From Erysipelotrichaceae bacterium (GTDB lineage: Bacteria; Bacillota_I; Bacilli_A; Erysipelotrichales; Erysipelotrichaceae), in contig JAFRJA010000124.1 in assembly GCA_017432545.1 (NCBI GenBank), positions 1 through 41,073 of the forward strand: 41,073 nucleotides of DNA, read 5' to 3'. Made by a program: the position numbers and the translations under genes. A model generated the notes under the pieces. That model was not told the DNA's origin, did no database searches, and saw only the letters and a list, made by a program, of their open reading frames with translations. Shown here piece by piece: positions 14,399-22,697 of the stretch. Within the stretch, counting starts at the first letter, position 1. The number at the start of each line of letters is the position of its first letter.

Positions 14399-15172
14399 AT
14401 GGTCATACACGAATTCGGAAAAGAGAATAAGAAGAAACTGCTGTTTTTTCAAGGGAGTTGTGAACCCTGGCAGGAATTTAAAGAGTCAGCTGAACTGCTC
14501 TCAGATGACTTTCATGTGATCCTTGTAACACCGGATGGTCATGTTCCTGAGGATGGGAATGATTTCATCTCCGTTGAAAAAACAGTCAGTGATACAGCGA
14601 AGTGGCTGAAAGATCATGATATCAATCATTTAGATGCGCTATACGGATTGAGCTTTGGCGGAGGTATGGCTATACGCTTTCTGACTAGTGAAAACATCAA
14701 AGTTGATAAAGCGATCTTAGATGCTGCGACTGCACCATATGATCTGCCAAAGTGGCTGTGTAAACTGATATGTGTGCGTGATTATCTGATGATCAAGATA
14801 GGCAGAAGCTCTGTTTCACTCATGGAGATGGCCTTTCCGCCGGAACGTTTTGCCCGGGATATAAACAGAGCTAAAGAGGAATATGAAGCAGTTAGGAAAT
14901 ATCTGAAGACTTTTTCCGATAAGACGATGTGGAATATCTTCTGGTCGGCAAATAACTATGAAGTACCTGAAAAGGCTCCTGAAATTGATACAAAGATCAG
15001 TTTCTGGATCGGCGATGATGAATGGAAGGGCAGAGTCAGAGATCTTAACTGGACAAAGAAGTATCTGCCTCAGATCGAAGTGGTAAAGATACCTCATATG
15101 ATGCATGGGGAACTGGTGATGATGCATCCTCAAGAATTCGCAAAAAGAGCTAAGAAGTTTTTTCTTACATAA
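14399..15172 (+). CDS. Alpha/beta hydrolase 1
   Basis: The 257-residue protein has an alpha/beta-hydrolase layout: an FFQGS turn near residue 17 (oxyanion region), the nucleophile elbow GLSFGG with Ser85, an Asp in FWIGDDEW, and a late His in PHMMHGE. The family covers esterases, lipases and C-C or amide hydrolases, so the substrate is open. The start lies 1 nt after the previous stop with only a weak ribosome site, which implies translational coupling. There is no signal peptide, so it is cytoplasmic. Confidence 0.82.
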   Translation: MVIHEFGKENKKKLLFFQGSCEPWQEFKESAELLSDDFHVILVTPDGHVPEDGNDFISVEKTVSDTAKWLKDHDINHLDALYGLSFGGGMAIRFLTSENIKVDKAILDAATAPYDLPKWLCKLICVRDYLMIKIGRSSVSLMEMAFPPERFARDINRAKEEYEAVRKYLKTFSDKTMWNIFWSANNYEVPEKAPEIDTKISFWIGDDEWKGRVRDLNWTKKYLPQIEVVKIPHMMHGELVMMHPQEFAKRAKKFFLT

Positions 15173-15194
15173 AACAGAAAGAGAGGAACAGATC

Positions 15195-15980
15195 ATGAAA
15201 GCAAACTATAAAAACTGGGTACCGGGATCAATGGTGATCGGATTATTTGCGTTGGCGGCTGTGACAGCTGTTCTGTTTGTTTTAGCGGGTTTATGTCTTG
15301 ATGGTAAACTGCGCATCATCCTGATGATGAAGTCCGGTATCATAACACTTATTCTGCTTGATGTGGCGATCTGGATGTTTATGTTGTACAGAGCTTTTGA
15401 CTATAATGGCAAGCGTCAGCTGGCGAAAGAAATAATCGAAAAGACTGCGGAATATGTAAAACTTCCTGAAAAGGGAAAAGGACTTGATGTGGGCTGTGGT
15501 TCGGGAGCACTGACGATCGCCTGTGCCAAGAATAATCTACAGGGGACAATGTTTGGTTGCGATATCTGGAGTGGCTCCTATAAAGGTGTTTTCAGCAAGA
15601 AACTTTGTGAAGATAACGCCAGAGCCGAAGGCGTAGATAATGTTTGTTTTGTGGAAGGTAATGCGGTAAAGCTGCCTTTTGAAGATGAATCTTTTGATGC
15701 GGTAACCAGTAATTATGTCTACCACAATATTGCGGGTAAGAATAAACAGGAACTCTTATTGGAAACATTTAGAGTATTAAAGAAGGGCGGAACTTTTGCG
15801 ATCCATGATCTGATGAGCAAGTACCGCTATGGGGATATGAATGAATTTGTTAGGAAACTGAAAGAAGAAGGTTATGAAGAAGTAGAGCTGATCGATACGA
15901 CCGATGGTTCTTTCATGAGTCATAAGGAATCTGTATTTCTGGGACTGAATGGTTCAACTTTACTGTGCGGGAGAAAATGA
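15195..15980 (+). CDS. Membrane-anchored class I SAM methyltransferase
   Basis: Two hydrophobic helices (about residues 13-33 and 40-62) are followed by a soluble methyltransferase domain. Motif I is LDVGCGSGALTIA, the acidic strand-2 residue is in FGCDIW, and LPFEDESFDAV and LKKGGTFAIHD are motifs II and III. Two N-terminal membrane helices on a UbiE-like domain suggest a lipid-like or membrane-bound acceptor. It starts after GAGAGGAAC, and the next gene begins 1 nt after its stop. It is the first of three methyltransferases in this run. Confidence 0.87.
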   Translation: MKANYKNWVPGSMVIGLFALAAVTAVLFVLAGLCLDGKLRIILMMKSGIITLILLDVAIWMFMLYRAFDYNGKRQLAKEIIEKTAEYVKLPEKGKGLDVGCGSGALTIACAKNNLQGTMFGCDIWSGSYKGVFSKKLCEDNARAEGVDNVCFVEGNAVKLPFEDESFDAVTSNYVYHNIAGKNKQELLLETFRVLKKGGTFAIHDLMSKYRYGDMNEFVRKLKEEGYEEVELIDTTDGSFMSHKESVFLGLNGSTLLCGRK

Positions 15981-15981
15981 T

Positions 15982-16692
15982 ATGACTTATGAAGAGATAG
16001 CCAAAGAACTCTTTCCGGATAAATATAATCAGAAAATTAAAAACTGGCTGAACAGGCGTTATGGTGAAGCGGAAGGAAACAGGATCTTTGAGAAAACCAA
16101 AGATAATTACCTTTCCTATTATAAAGATCTGCCTGATTACGGTGGAAAAAATAATGGTCATGCGGAAGCTATCTATGGGGGTCTTCTGGTGTTTGCCTTA
16201 TACGAAGCTTTAGAAGATAAACCACCAATGGAAGAACTCCAAGAACTGACTAAAGATGTATTCATGGAACCTTTCAGAAAACTGGGAAAGATTTTTGACC
16301 TCAACAGAAGATCGAATATGTGGCTGATCGACAAAGTGTTCAATAGAGTCGGGAAAAGAGACAGGGAAGATCTGAAGAAATATCCGGAGGGTTTCGATAA
16401 TACGAATCTGCCTTATGATTCAAAGAATCAGATCTCACGTTATGTTTTCAACAGGTGTCCGAATGCGGAGTTTGCGAAAAAACATAATCTCTTGCATGTC
16501 TTGCCACTGTGCTGCAACTGCGACTTCTATGGTATTGAACAGATCCATGGAACTCTGATAAGAGAAGGGACCTGTGGTAATTCTGATCACTGTGATTACT
16601 GTGTGGTGGGAAACAATAATCCTTTGGCGAAACAGTATGAGATCGTTAAGGATGAAAATGGTTTTCTGGTAAGCAGGTATAAGGAGATCTGA
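15982..16692 (+). CDS. L-2-amino-thiazoline-4-carboxylate hydrolase-family protein (paralogue 2)
   Basis: ATG 15982 follows the previous stop by 1 nt, with GGGAG upstream. The 236-residue protein shows the family pattern in its C-terminal third: RCPNAEFAKKHNLLHVLPLCCNCD, then GTLIREGTCGNSDHCDYCVVG. It has an N-terminal helical part (YEEIAKELFPDKYNQ) not seen in paralogue 1. Identity to the other two paralogues looks low outside the Cys-rich C-terminus. The cluster of Cys and His residues suggests a metal site. No reaction can be assigned from sequence; the neighbours imply a small-molecule pathway. Confidence 0.72.
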   Translation: MTYEEIAKELFPDKYNQKIKNWLNRRYGEAEGNRIFEKTKDNYLSYYKDLPDYGGKNNGHAEAIYGGLLVFALYEALEDKPPMEELQELTKDVFMEPFRKLGKIFDLNRRSNMWLIDKVFNRVGKRDREDLKKYPEGFDNTNLPYDSKNQISRYVFNRCPNAEFAKKHNLLHVLPLCCNCDFYGIEQIHGTLIREGTCGNSDHCDYCVVGNNNPLAKQYEIVKDENGFLVSRYKEI

Positions 16693-16693
16693 T

Positions 16694-17623
16694 ATGTCAT
16701 TCAAATATGAATTTCTTAAGGCTCTGGTAAGAGCGATCAACTTCAAAAACATGTGGAAGTGCGATGATCCTGAACAGTTATTGGAAAACAGAAGAAAGCA
16801 CAATCAGAAAAACAGGATACCGGAATTAAAAGATGAAGAATTTGAGATCACTAAAACTGAGGTGATGGGATTTACTGTTCTTAAGATGATCCATAAACAG
16901 AGGAGCGAATTTGCGAATCTGTTTATTATCGGCGGAGGCATGGTGACAGCACCAAGACCAGGTTCAGTAAAGAAGGCGCTGGCTTTCGCAAAAGAAACGG
17001 GACTTGATGTCTATATCCCGTATTATCCTTTGTGTACCGATTATCCTCTGACTAAGGCTTATGAGATGATCCATGAGACATACAAGGAAATGCTAAAGGA
17101 TTATAAGACGGAAAACATTTCGGTATTAGGCACCTCATCAGGAGGCAATCTCGCTTTAGGCATGGTACCGTATATCAATGACAGGCATAAGGATACGCCG
17201 ATGCCGGGTTATATCATGTCTATCTCACCGGGCAATTGTGTAGATGGGCAAGAGGAATGGGAAAGGATGCTGGAACTGGAAAAGAAGGATGTGATCATTC
17301 CTGCCGAATATATGAAGACAGCTATTGAGATCATGAGACATGGTGATGAATCCGTTCCTGAATATATGTTGTGGTTACAGAGAGGTGATTTCTCCGATTG
17401 CCCGTTTGTGACTCTGATCTATGGTTCCGATGAAACGCTTTATGCCTGTGCTCCGGCGATAGAAGACGCTTTACACAGATATAAAGCCCCTTACGAGACG
17501 ATTGTCGGTGAGGGAATGTTCCACTGCTATCCGGTCTTTCCGTTTTGTAAGGAAGCTAAAGAGGGCTGGGATATGATGATACAGAAAGTCAAAGAAAAGA
17601 CGATAGAAAGGAAGGCGTCATGA
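16694..17623 (+). CDS. Alpha/beta hydrolase 2 (esterase/deacetylase-like)
   Basis: The 309-residue protein resembles hormone-sensitive-lipase-type esterases. An oxyanion loop FIIGGGM replaces the usual HGGG (about residues 77-83), the nucleophile elbow GTSSGG has Ser148, an Asp/Glu lies in IYGSDE, and a His in GMFHCYP. The sequence between, YPLCTDYPLTKAYEMIHETY, is typical of fold-3 hydrolases. It starts 1 nt after paralogue 2 and overlaps the next gene by 4 nt. It is unlike hydrolase 1 in sequence, so the two probably act at different steps. Confidence 0.82.
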   Translation: MSFKYEFLKALVRAINFKNMWKCDDPEQLLENRRKHNQKNRIPELKDEEFEITKTEVMGFTVLKMIHKQRSEFANLFIIGGGMVTAPRPGSVKKALAFAKETGLDVYIPYYPLCTDYPLTKAYEMIHETYKEMLKDYKTENISVLGTSSGGNLALGMVPYINDRHKDTPMPGYIMSISPGNCVDGQEEWERMLELEKKDVIIPAEYMKTAIEIMRHGDESVPEYMLWLQRGDFSDCPFVTLIYGSDETLYACAPAIEDALHRYKAPYETIVGEGMFHCYPVFPFCKEAKEGWDMMIQKVKEKTIERKAS

Positions 17624-18114
17624 AAGTCACAATACTGCTGTCTATTTTGTCGATGATCGCTTTGTTTGTTTTATTGTACGGGGCAGTTGCCTTTGTGCAG
17701 GATCGTCGTTTTTTCACGAGTGCTCCTAAAGATATCCAGGCTGTAGCCACTGATCATGAGGAAAGATTTCCCGGGCAAAGAATAATAGGTTGGATACTGA
17801 TCGTTATAGCTTTGGGAATGTTTGCTTTTGTGCTCATCTATGCTGGTTATGACGGTATCAGGAATAACTTCACCTTCTGGGATTTCTTTATCAGATATCT
17901 GACCATTCTTTATCTGCTTAAGGCTTTTGACATCATCTGTCTTGATTATTATCTTCTGACGAAGTCCCATTTCTTTCAGCACTACTATCCGGAAACGGAA
18001 GGCTGTGAAGGCTATCACAATTTCGGCTTCAACCGCAAGGAACAGCTGATCAGAATAGCGATATTCCCCTTTGTTTCCTTACTGCTGGCATATATCTGTA
18101 CATTGATGAGGTAA
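17620..18114 (+). CDS. Small integral membrane protein, unknown function
   Basis: I do not recognise this 164-residue protein. It has about four membrane helices: residues 3-26, 57-78, a less clear pair around 88-110, and 143-162. The loops are aromatic-rich (TKSHFFQHYYPETEGCEGYHNFGFN). It overlaps the upstream hydrolase by 4 nt (ATGA) and ends 9 bp before the metallo-hydrolase gene, so it is part of the same transcript. It could be a membrane scaffold or transporter component for the pathway. Confidence 0.7.
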   Translation: MKVTILLSILSMIALFVLLYGAVAFVQDRRFFTSAPKDIQAVATDHEERFPGQRIIGWILIVIALGMFAFVLIYAGYDGIRNNFTFWDFFIRYLTILYLLKAFDIICLDYYLLTKSHFFQHYYPETEGCEGYHNFGFNRKEQLIRIAIFPFVSLLLAYICTLMR

Positions 18115-18123
18115 AGGAATTCT

Positions 18124-18984
18124 ATGGCAAGAAAAGATTCACAGGAACAGAAGATAGGCATGAGCCTGCTGTTTAAAGGAAGGGCTATTTTTAAACCGCT
18201 CAATACTGGAAAGATCGATGATAAGGTCAGTTGTGTAAGAGAATGGGTCGCCAATATCTTTTTCTATACAAAAGGTGATACGACGATCATGATCGATGCC
18301 GGATACAACTATGAAAGGCTCAAGGAAAAGATGGAATGGCTCAATATCGATCCAAGCACGATCAAGCACATCCTGATCACCCATCAGGACACCGACCATG
18401 TCGGAGCTTTGGAAAGAGACAGCGAACTGCTGTTCAAGGATGCGAAGATCTATATCGGAGAGATCGAGAACAGATATCTTACCGGCGAGGTCAGAAGAAG
18501 AGTCATGCATAAGATGTATAAACTTCCTTTAGTGAAGATCGATAATGAGAAAGTCCTGCTCAAAGACAAGGATGTATTCTATATCGATGGCATCAAGATT
18601 GAATGCCTGCTGGTACCGGGACATACCTGGGGCCACATGGTCTATCTGATCGATGATGAATATCTGTTTACCGGTGACACGATCTGGTTCGGCGTTGATG
18701 GAGGTTACAGTTTCCTGTCGACTTTGGCAGAAGATAATGAATTGTCTTTATCTTCACTTAAGGCGCTGCAAGAAAACATCTTAAAGCGTAACGCACATAT
18801 CAATGTGATCAGTGGCCATACCGGGTGGAGCGATGATCTGAATTTTGTCTTTGCGCATACCGATAAGAAATGTACGCCGTTCTTACGTCACTACGAAGAC
18901 CCGGATGCGCCATACGATGGTTATGTCGAAGATGATGATACCAAGGAAAATGCCCAAAGCGTTTATCTGAATAAGAAGGCTTAA
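18124..18984 (+). CDS. Metallo-beta-lactamase-fold hydrolase
   Basis: The 286-residue protein carries the MBL-fold metal motifs: ITHQDTDHVGAL (HxDxDH, with Asp in the second His place), GHTWGH, LFTGDTIWFG and a late ISGHTG. The HxDxDH variant is seen in YflN-like members. The family includes thioesterases, lactonases and glyoxalase II-type enzymes, all hydrolytic and using two metal ions. AAAGGA precedes the ATG. The neighbouring methyltransferases and alpha/beta hydrolases suggest ester, thioester or lactone chemistry. No signal peptide is present. Confidence 0.87.
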   Translation: MARKDSQEQKIGMSLLFKGRAIFKPLNTGKIDDKVSCVREWVANIFFYTKGDTTIMIDAGYNYERLKEKMEWLNIDPSTIKHILITHQDTDHVGALERDSELLFKDAKIYIGEIENRYLTGEVRRRVMHKMYKLPLVKIDNEKVLLKDKDVFYIDGIKIECLLVPGHTWGHMVYLIDDEYLFTGDTIWFGVDGGYSFLSTLAEDNELSLSSLKALQENILKRNAHINVISGHTGWSDDLNFVFAHTDKKCTPFLRHYEDPDAPYDGYVEDDDTKENAQSVYLNKKA

Positions 18985-18985
18985 G

Positions 18986-19588
18986 ATGAATAAAGAAGTA
19001 AAGCGCTATGCGGATCTATATGAGAAACAGCTAAGAAGAGATAATTATCCGGATATTGCCGAAAAGAAGAAAAGATACTCTGAAAGATTACAACAGATGT
19101 ATGATTCGAAGATCTATAAGGAACACAACATTTATCCTACTATGAATGTGAATCTTATCTATGCGGTCATCGCGGTGTGTCTGGAGCTCAAGGAACTTGG
19201 TTTGGATAATAAACAGATCATGGATTTTTCCGATGGTGTATTCAGAAAGCGTAAGAAGCTTTTTGCGATACTGGAAGGACTTATCGATATCCTGCCAAAC
19301 AGCTATAAGATCGCCGAAAAATGGAATATCGATGATCATGAGAAAAGAGTAAAAGATGGCAGTATCACTTATGATATGTTCAAAGTTGAAGATGGTCGCA
19401 TCGAATACAGCATAAGTGAATGTATGTATGTAAAGATGTTTGAATATTATGGGATAAGACCTTTATGTAAGATCTTCTGTAAAACCGATGAATCGGCTTA
19501 TGCCCTGCTTAAAAGAAGGATAAACTTCACAAGATACAGCGATCTATCCGATGGAGATTGTTGCCACGATGTGATCACAAGGAAATAG
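18986..19588 (+). CDS. L-2-amino-thiazoline-4-carboxylate hydrolase-family protein (paralogue 3)
   Basis: The 200-residue protein ends with the family hallmark: EYSISECMYVKMFEYYGIRPLCKIFCKTDE, then INFTRYSDLSDGDCCHDVI. The N-terminal half is helical (KRYADLYEKQL, LIYAVIAVCLELKEL), as in paralogue 1. It starts 1 nt after the MBL-hydrolase stop and ends 3 nt before the next methyltransferase gene. It has the clearest likeness to the family C-terminal motif after paralogue 1. Its substrate is unknown; three copies in one run argue for related but distinct steps or for a multi-subunit enzyme. Confidence 0.75.
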   Translation: MNKEVKRYADLYEKQLRRDNYPDIAEKKKRYSERLQQMYDSKIYKEHNIYPTMNVNLIYAVIAVCLELKELGLDNKQIMDFSDGVFRKRKKLFAILEGLIDILPNSYKIAEKWNIDDHEKRVKDGSITYDMFKVEDGRIEYSISECMYVKMFEYYGIRPLCKIFCKTDESAYALLKRRINFTRYSDLSDGDCCHDVITRK

Positions 19589-19591
19589 AAA

Positions 19592-20428
19592 ATGGATAAA
19601 TATCATATTGAAAAAAACACCGTACAGGAAACTTTGATCATTCCTTTATATGGCCGAAAGATCTGTGCCGATCATTACCCGCAGCTGTTTGAGGACAAAC
19701 AAGCCCAGAGGATCTGTGAGATGCTGGACTATGATTTTGCGGCCAGGAAAAAGAAGATGGAGACGCAAGCCGGCTTGTTCGGAGCTCTTGAAGTAGCTCA
19801 GCGTCACTATGATCTAATTTGGGAGATCAAAGATTATCTGAAATTAAACCCAGAGGCAGCTGTAGTCAATCTGGGTTGTGGCCTTGATGATTCTTTCGCC
19901 AAAGTCGATAACGGGAAATGTCACGGTTATAATGTTGATTTCAAAGATGTCATCGACATCAGAGAAGAAATACTGGAAAAAAATGAAAGAGAGACCAATA
20001 TCGCTTCCGATCTAAACGACTATCGCTGGATGGATCAGATCGATGGTTCTAAGGGTGCGATCTTCTTTGCGGCCGGTGTCTTCTATTATCTGAAAAAAGA
20101 AAAAGTAAAAGAATTGTTTAAGACATTAGCCAGACGTTTTCCAGGCGGAGTTGTTGTTTTTGACTGTTGTAACGAAAAGGGTGCAAAAATGATGCGCAAG
20201 ACCTGGTTGAAAGAAGCGGGGATCAGCGATGTTTCCGCTTACTTCTCTTTAGAAGATAAAAAAGAAGTTGAAGACTGGAGCGATGATTTCGCTGAGGTAA
20301 GTGAAAGAAGCTATATGCGCGGATACAGAGATATCTATAACGATGTCAATCTGTTCCATAAACTGATGTTGAAATTCTGTGACAGTTTTGTCAGGATGAA
20401 AATAGTAAAGATCAGATTCAAGGAGTAG
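19592..20428 (+). CDS. LCM/TcmP-like O-methyltransferase
   Basis: The 278-residue protein resembles the leucine-carboxyl-methyltransferase/TcmP group. An N-terminal TLIIPLYGRKICADHYPQLF is typical of that group, followed by RICEMLDYDF, the SAM motif AVVNLGCGLDDSF, YNVDFKDVIDIR and FFAAGVFYYL. Members methylate carboxylates or polyketide-like hydroxyls using SAM. It begins 3 nt after paralogue 3 and is followed 4 nt later by a UbiE-like methyltransferase. Carboxyl methylation would pair logically with the esterases upstream, but that link is inference. Confidence 0.82.
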   Translation: MDKYHIEKNTVQETLIIPLYGRKICADHYPQLFEDKQAQRICEMLDYDFAARKKKMETQAGLFGALEVAQRHYDLIWEIKDYLKLNPEAAVVNLGCGLDDSFAKVDNGKCHGYNVDFKDVIDIREEILEKNERETNIASDLNDYRWMDQIDGSKGAIFFAAGVFYYLKKEKVKELFKTLARRFPGGVVVFDCCNEKGAKMMRKTWLKEAGISDVSAYFSLEDKKEVEDWSDDFAEVSERSYMRGYRDIYNDVNLFHKLMLKFCDSFVRMKIVKIRFKE

Positions 20429-20432
20429 GTAT

Positions 20433-21116
20433 ATGCATGACAGACATGAAGACATACAGAAATCTTATAAACAGCTGGGTGATATCAGTAATGTTTATGA
20501 TGGGATCATTACCCGTTCGACTTTGATCGGAAAACTAGCTGACTCGGTTATCTGGGGTCTGGATAAGGAACTGGCTGCCAAATGGATCAATGATGCGCTT
20601 GAGCCGATCCCGCAGGATTTCTCAGGTAAGCTTTTAGAAGTTCCGGTAGGGACTGGCGTTCTGACTGTTCCGGTCTATAAGACTTTCAAAAACGCCAATA
20701 TCACCTGTCTTGATTATTCAGCTGAAATGATGAAGAGTGCTCAGAAAAGAGCTGAAGCTTTAGGCATAGGAAATATCACCTTTATCCAGGGTGATGTCGG
20801 TCAGTTGCCATTTGGCAATGAGACTTTCGATATCGTACTGTCTTTGAATGGCTTCCACGCCTTTCCGGATAAAGATGCAGCCTATAAAGAAACAAATCGC
20901 GTATTGAAAAAGGGTGGTATCTTCTGCGGTTGTTTCTATATAGCCAAAGAGTTTGACCGAACAGACTGGTTTGTCAAACACATGTATGTGCCAAAAGGTT
21001 TCTTTACGCCGCCTTTTGAGACGAAAGAAAGCTTAAGAAAACGTCTGGAAGAAATGTACAGTGAAGTCGAAGTTCACTCTGTCAATTCCGAAGGTATCTT
21101 CCGCTGTATAAAATAA
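20433..21116 (+). CDS. UbiE-like class I SAM methyltransferase
   Basis: The 227-residue protein has a canonical SAM fold. Motif I is LLEVPVGTGVLTVPV (Pro-Val replaces the usual Gly-Cys), strand 2 reads ITCLDYSAEMMKSA, motif II is FIQGDVGQLPFGNETFDIVLSLNGFHAFPD, and LKKGGIFCGCFY follows. It lacks membrane helices, unlike the copy at 15195. AGGAG lies 7 nt before the ATG. It is the last gene of the run; a hairpin terminator follows 13 bp after the stop. Confidence 0.88.
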   Translation: MHDRHEDIQKSYKQLGDISNVYDGIITRSTLIGKLADSVIWGLDKELAAKWINDALEPIPQDFSGKLLEVPVGTGVLTVPVYKTFKNANITCLDYSAEMMKSAQKRAEALGIGNITFIQGDVGQLPFGNETFDIVLSLNGFHAFPDKDAAYKETNRVLKKGGIFCGCFYIAKEFDRTDWFVKHMYVPKGFFTPPFETKESLRKRLEEMYSEVEVHSVNSEGIFRCIK

Positions 21117-21128
21117 TTAACCGCAATA

Positions 21129-21153
21129 TGAAAAGCCGCGTCTGCGGCTTTCA
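21129..21153. terminator. Bidirectional terminator between convergent genes
   Basis: GCCGC (21135-21139) and GCGGC (21144-21148), extended by A/T pairs on both sides, form a GC-rich hairpin between the long plus-strand run and the minus-strand surface gene ending at 21175. Confidence 0.7.
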
Positions 21154-21174
21154 TACAATTATTTGTGATATCAC

Positions 21175-22686
21175 TCAGGCTTTATCAGCCAGATCAGTTA
21201 TGACATCAACGATATCTTTAGCGCCGAGAACGGCGTTTTTCTTTTCATAGGCACCGGCTTCAGAATCAGTACCTGCTGATATCGAATCGACATCACCAAC
21301 GAGTCCTGCTACACTGGCAACCGTATCCATGCCCAATATAGAAGCGACATCGGAAATGATCGTAGCCGTACCTGTGAAACCTAGATTACCGTCTTCGATA
21401 GTTGATTTGATATCTCTACCGGAAATAAAGGTACTGATCACTGTTGAGACACCTTCGATACCAAGCAGATCACAGACCTTACCGATATTTTCCAGTGAGG
21501 CATCAGACTTGAGATCAGATTTCAAGATCGGCAGGATCAGTCTGATCATGATGTCATTTTTATCGGCTTTGAACGGTACATAACCGACGATCTGTTTTTC
21601 TTCCTTGAGTTTTTCAAGTTTATCTTTGATCCTGTTGATCAGGTCTTCCGGAAGGACAAGTCCCAGCGGAACTTTCTCCAGAGAATCTTTCTTTTTCTCC
21701 AAGAGATCACCAAGTCTTTCTTCGTCTTTGACATCGCAGATATAAAGATGAGGCTCACTGTCAGCTGCGGTCTCATCAGGATCAGGAATCTCACCAGTTT
21801 CTTCATCTTCTTCATTCTGGACTACTTCCAGATAATGCCTGTTCTTCAGGACTTTGATCAGATCTTCATCTTCAGTTTCCACAAAGACCGTCTTATCTTC
21901 CAGAGACGGGAAGTCTCCTTCATCTCCTTTTTCTTCTTCAGGAGTTCTCCTGTGGATGATTCTGGTCGTCTTTACTGCCGGTTTAGCTGTATCTTTCTTC
22001 TTTTTACTCAAAGCGATCCCTACACCGGCTGCAGCCAATAAAGCAATTCCGCCGACAACCAGCAACAGTGAAGTAGAACCGCCATTTGATGAAGTGTTAC
22101 TGTTTTCATTATTTGGGGTCGTGTTCTGACTATTACCCGGTTCAGGGTCGGTTTCAATGGCGTTGATGGCTCCGGATTCGGCGCTTTCTTCACCAATCGT
22201 CAGTTCGATCAGATTGCTTCTGGATGGATTATAATTTTCATCCAGTGATTCAACACCGATCAGGACTTTGGTTCCGGCTTTGACTTCTTCGTTACTGCCG
22301 AAATACAGTTCCTGATCTTTGATAGTGATCCTGCCACCGCCGTTAATGATGATCTTTGAAGTATCATTGATATCAACGGTCATGATACCCAGGATGGACA
22401 GCAATTTACCAAGATTCATAAACTGTCCGATATTGTCGGCAAGTTCTCCTTCGATCATCATATACAGTTCATATTCATGAGCGATCTCTCCGGAAGTCTC
22501 AGTTATTTCAACAGTCAGTTTTCTGGTCCTGGTCTCATAGTAGACCTTATCCAGCAGGATGGTTCCAGATTCTTCCCATTCTTCGGGATCATCTGCCTGT
22601 ATTCTGACCCCGAGACTTAATGTGCACAGAAGAACCAGAGTCAGAACAGTAAAGATCTTGCTTATTTTATTTGTTTTGTTTTTCAT
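21175..22686 (-). CDS. Single-pass membrane protein with exported beta domain and cytoplasmic domain
   Basis: The 503-residue protein has a signal peptide (1-31), a beta-rich outer domain (about 35-170), an Asn/Ser-rich linker, one membrane helix (about 205-227) with a KKKK stop, and about 270 cytoplasmic residues. I do not recognise a named family. The first cytoplasmic part (VFVETEDEDLIKVLKNRHYLEVV, then LYICDV and LGLVLPEDL) alternates strands and helices in a way that recalls a degenerate response-regulator receiver fold, but this is a guess. The start follows AAAGGTGA and is 11 bp after the upstream surface gene. The layout suggests a surface sensor or anchor controlled by the divergent LytTR gene. 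Confidence 0.75.
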   Translation of the reverse strand: MKNKTNKISKIFTVLTLVLLCTLSLGVRIQADDPEEWEESGTILLDKVYYETRTRKLTVEITETSGEIAHEYELYMMIEGELADNIGQFMNLGKLLSILGIMTVDINDTSKIIINGGGRITIKDQELYFGSNEEVKAGTKVLIGVESLDENYNPSRSNLIELTIGEESAESGAINAIETDPEPGNSQNTTPNNENSNTSSNGGSTSLLLVVGGIALLAAAGVGIALSKKKKDTAKPAVKTTRIIHRRTPEEEKGDEGDFPSLEDKTVFVETEDEDLIKVLKNRHYLEVVQNEEDEETGEIPDPDETAADSEPHLYICDVKDEERLGDLLEKKKDSLEKVPLGLVLPEDLINRIKDKLEKLKEEKQIVGYVPFKADKNDIMIRLILPILKSDLKSDASLENIGKVCDLLGIEGVSTVISTFISGRDIKSTIEDGNLGFTGTATIISDVASILGMDTVASVAGLVGDVDSISAGTDSEAGAYEKKNAVLGAKDIVDVITDLADKA

Positions 22687-22697
22687 ATTGTCACCTT

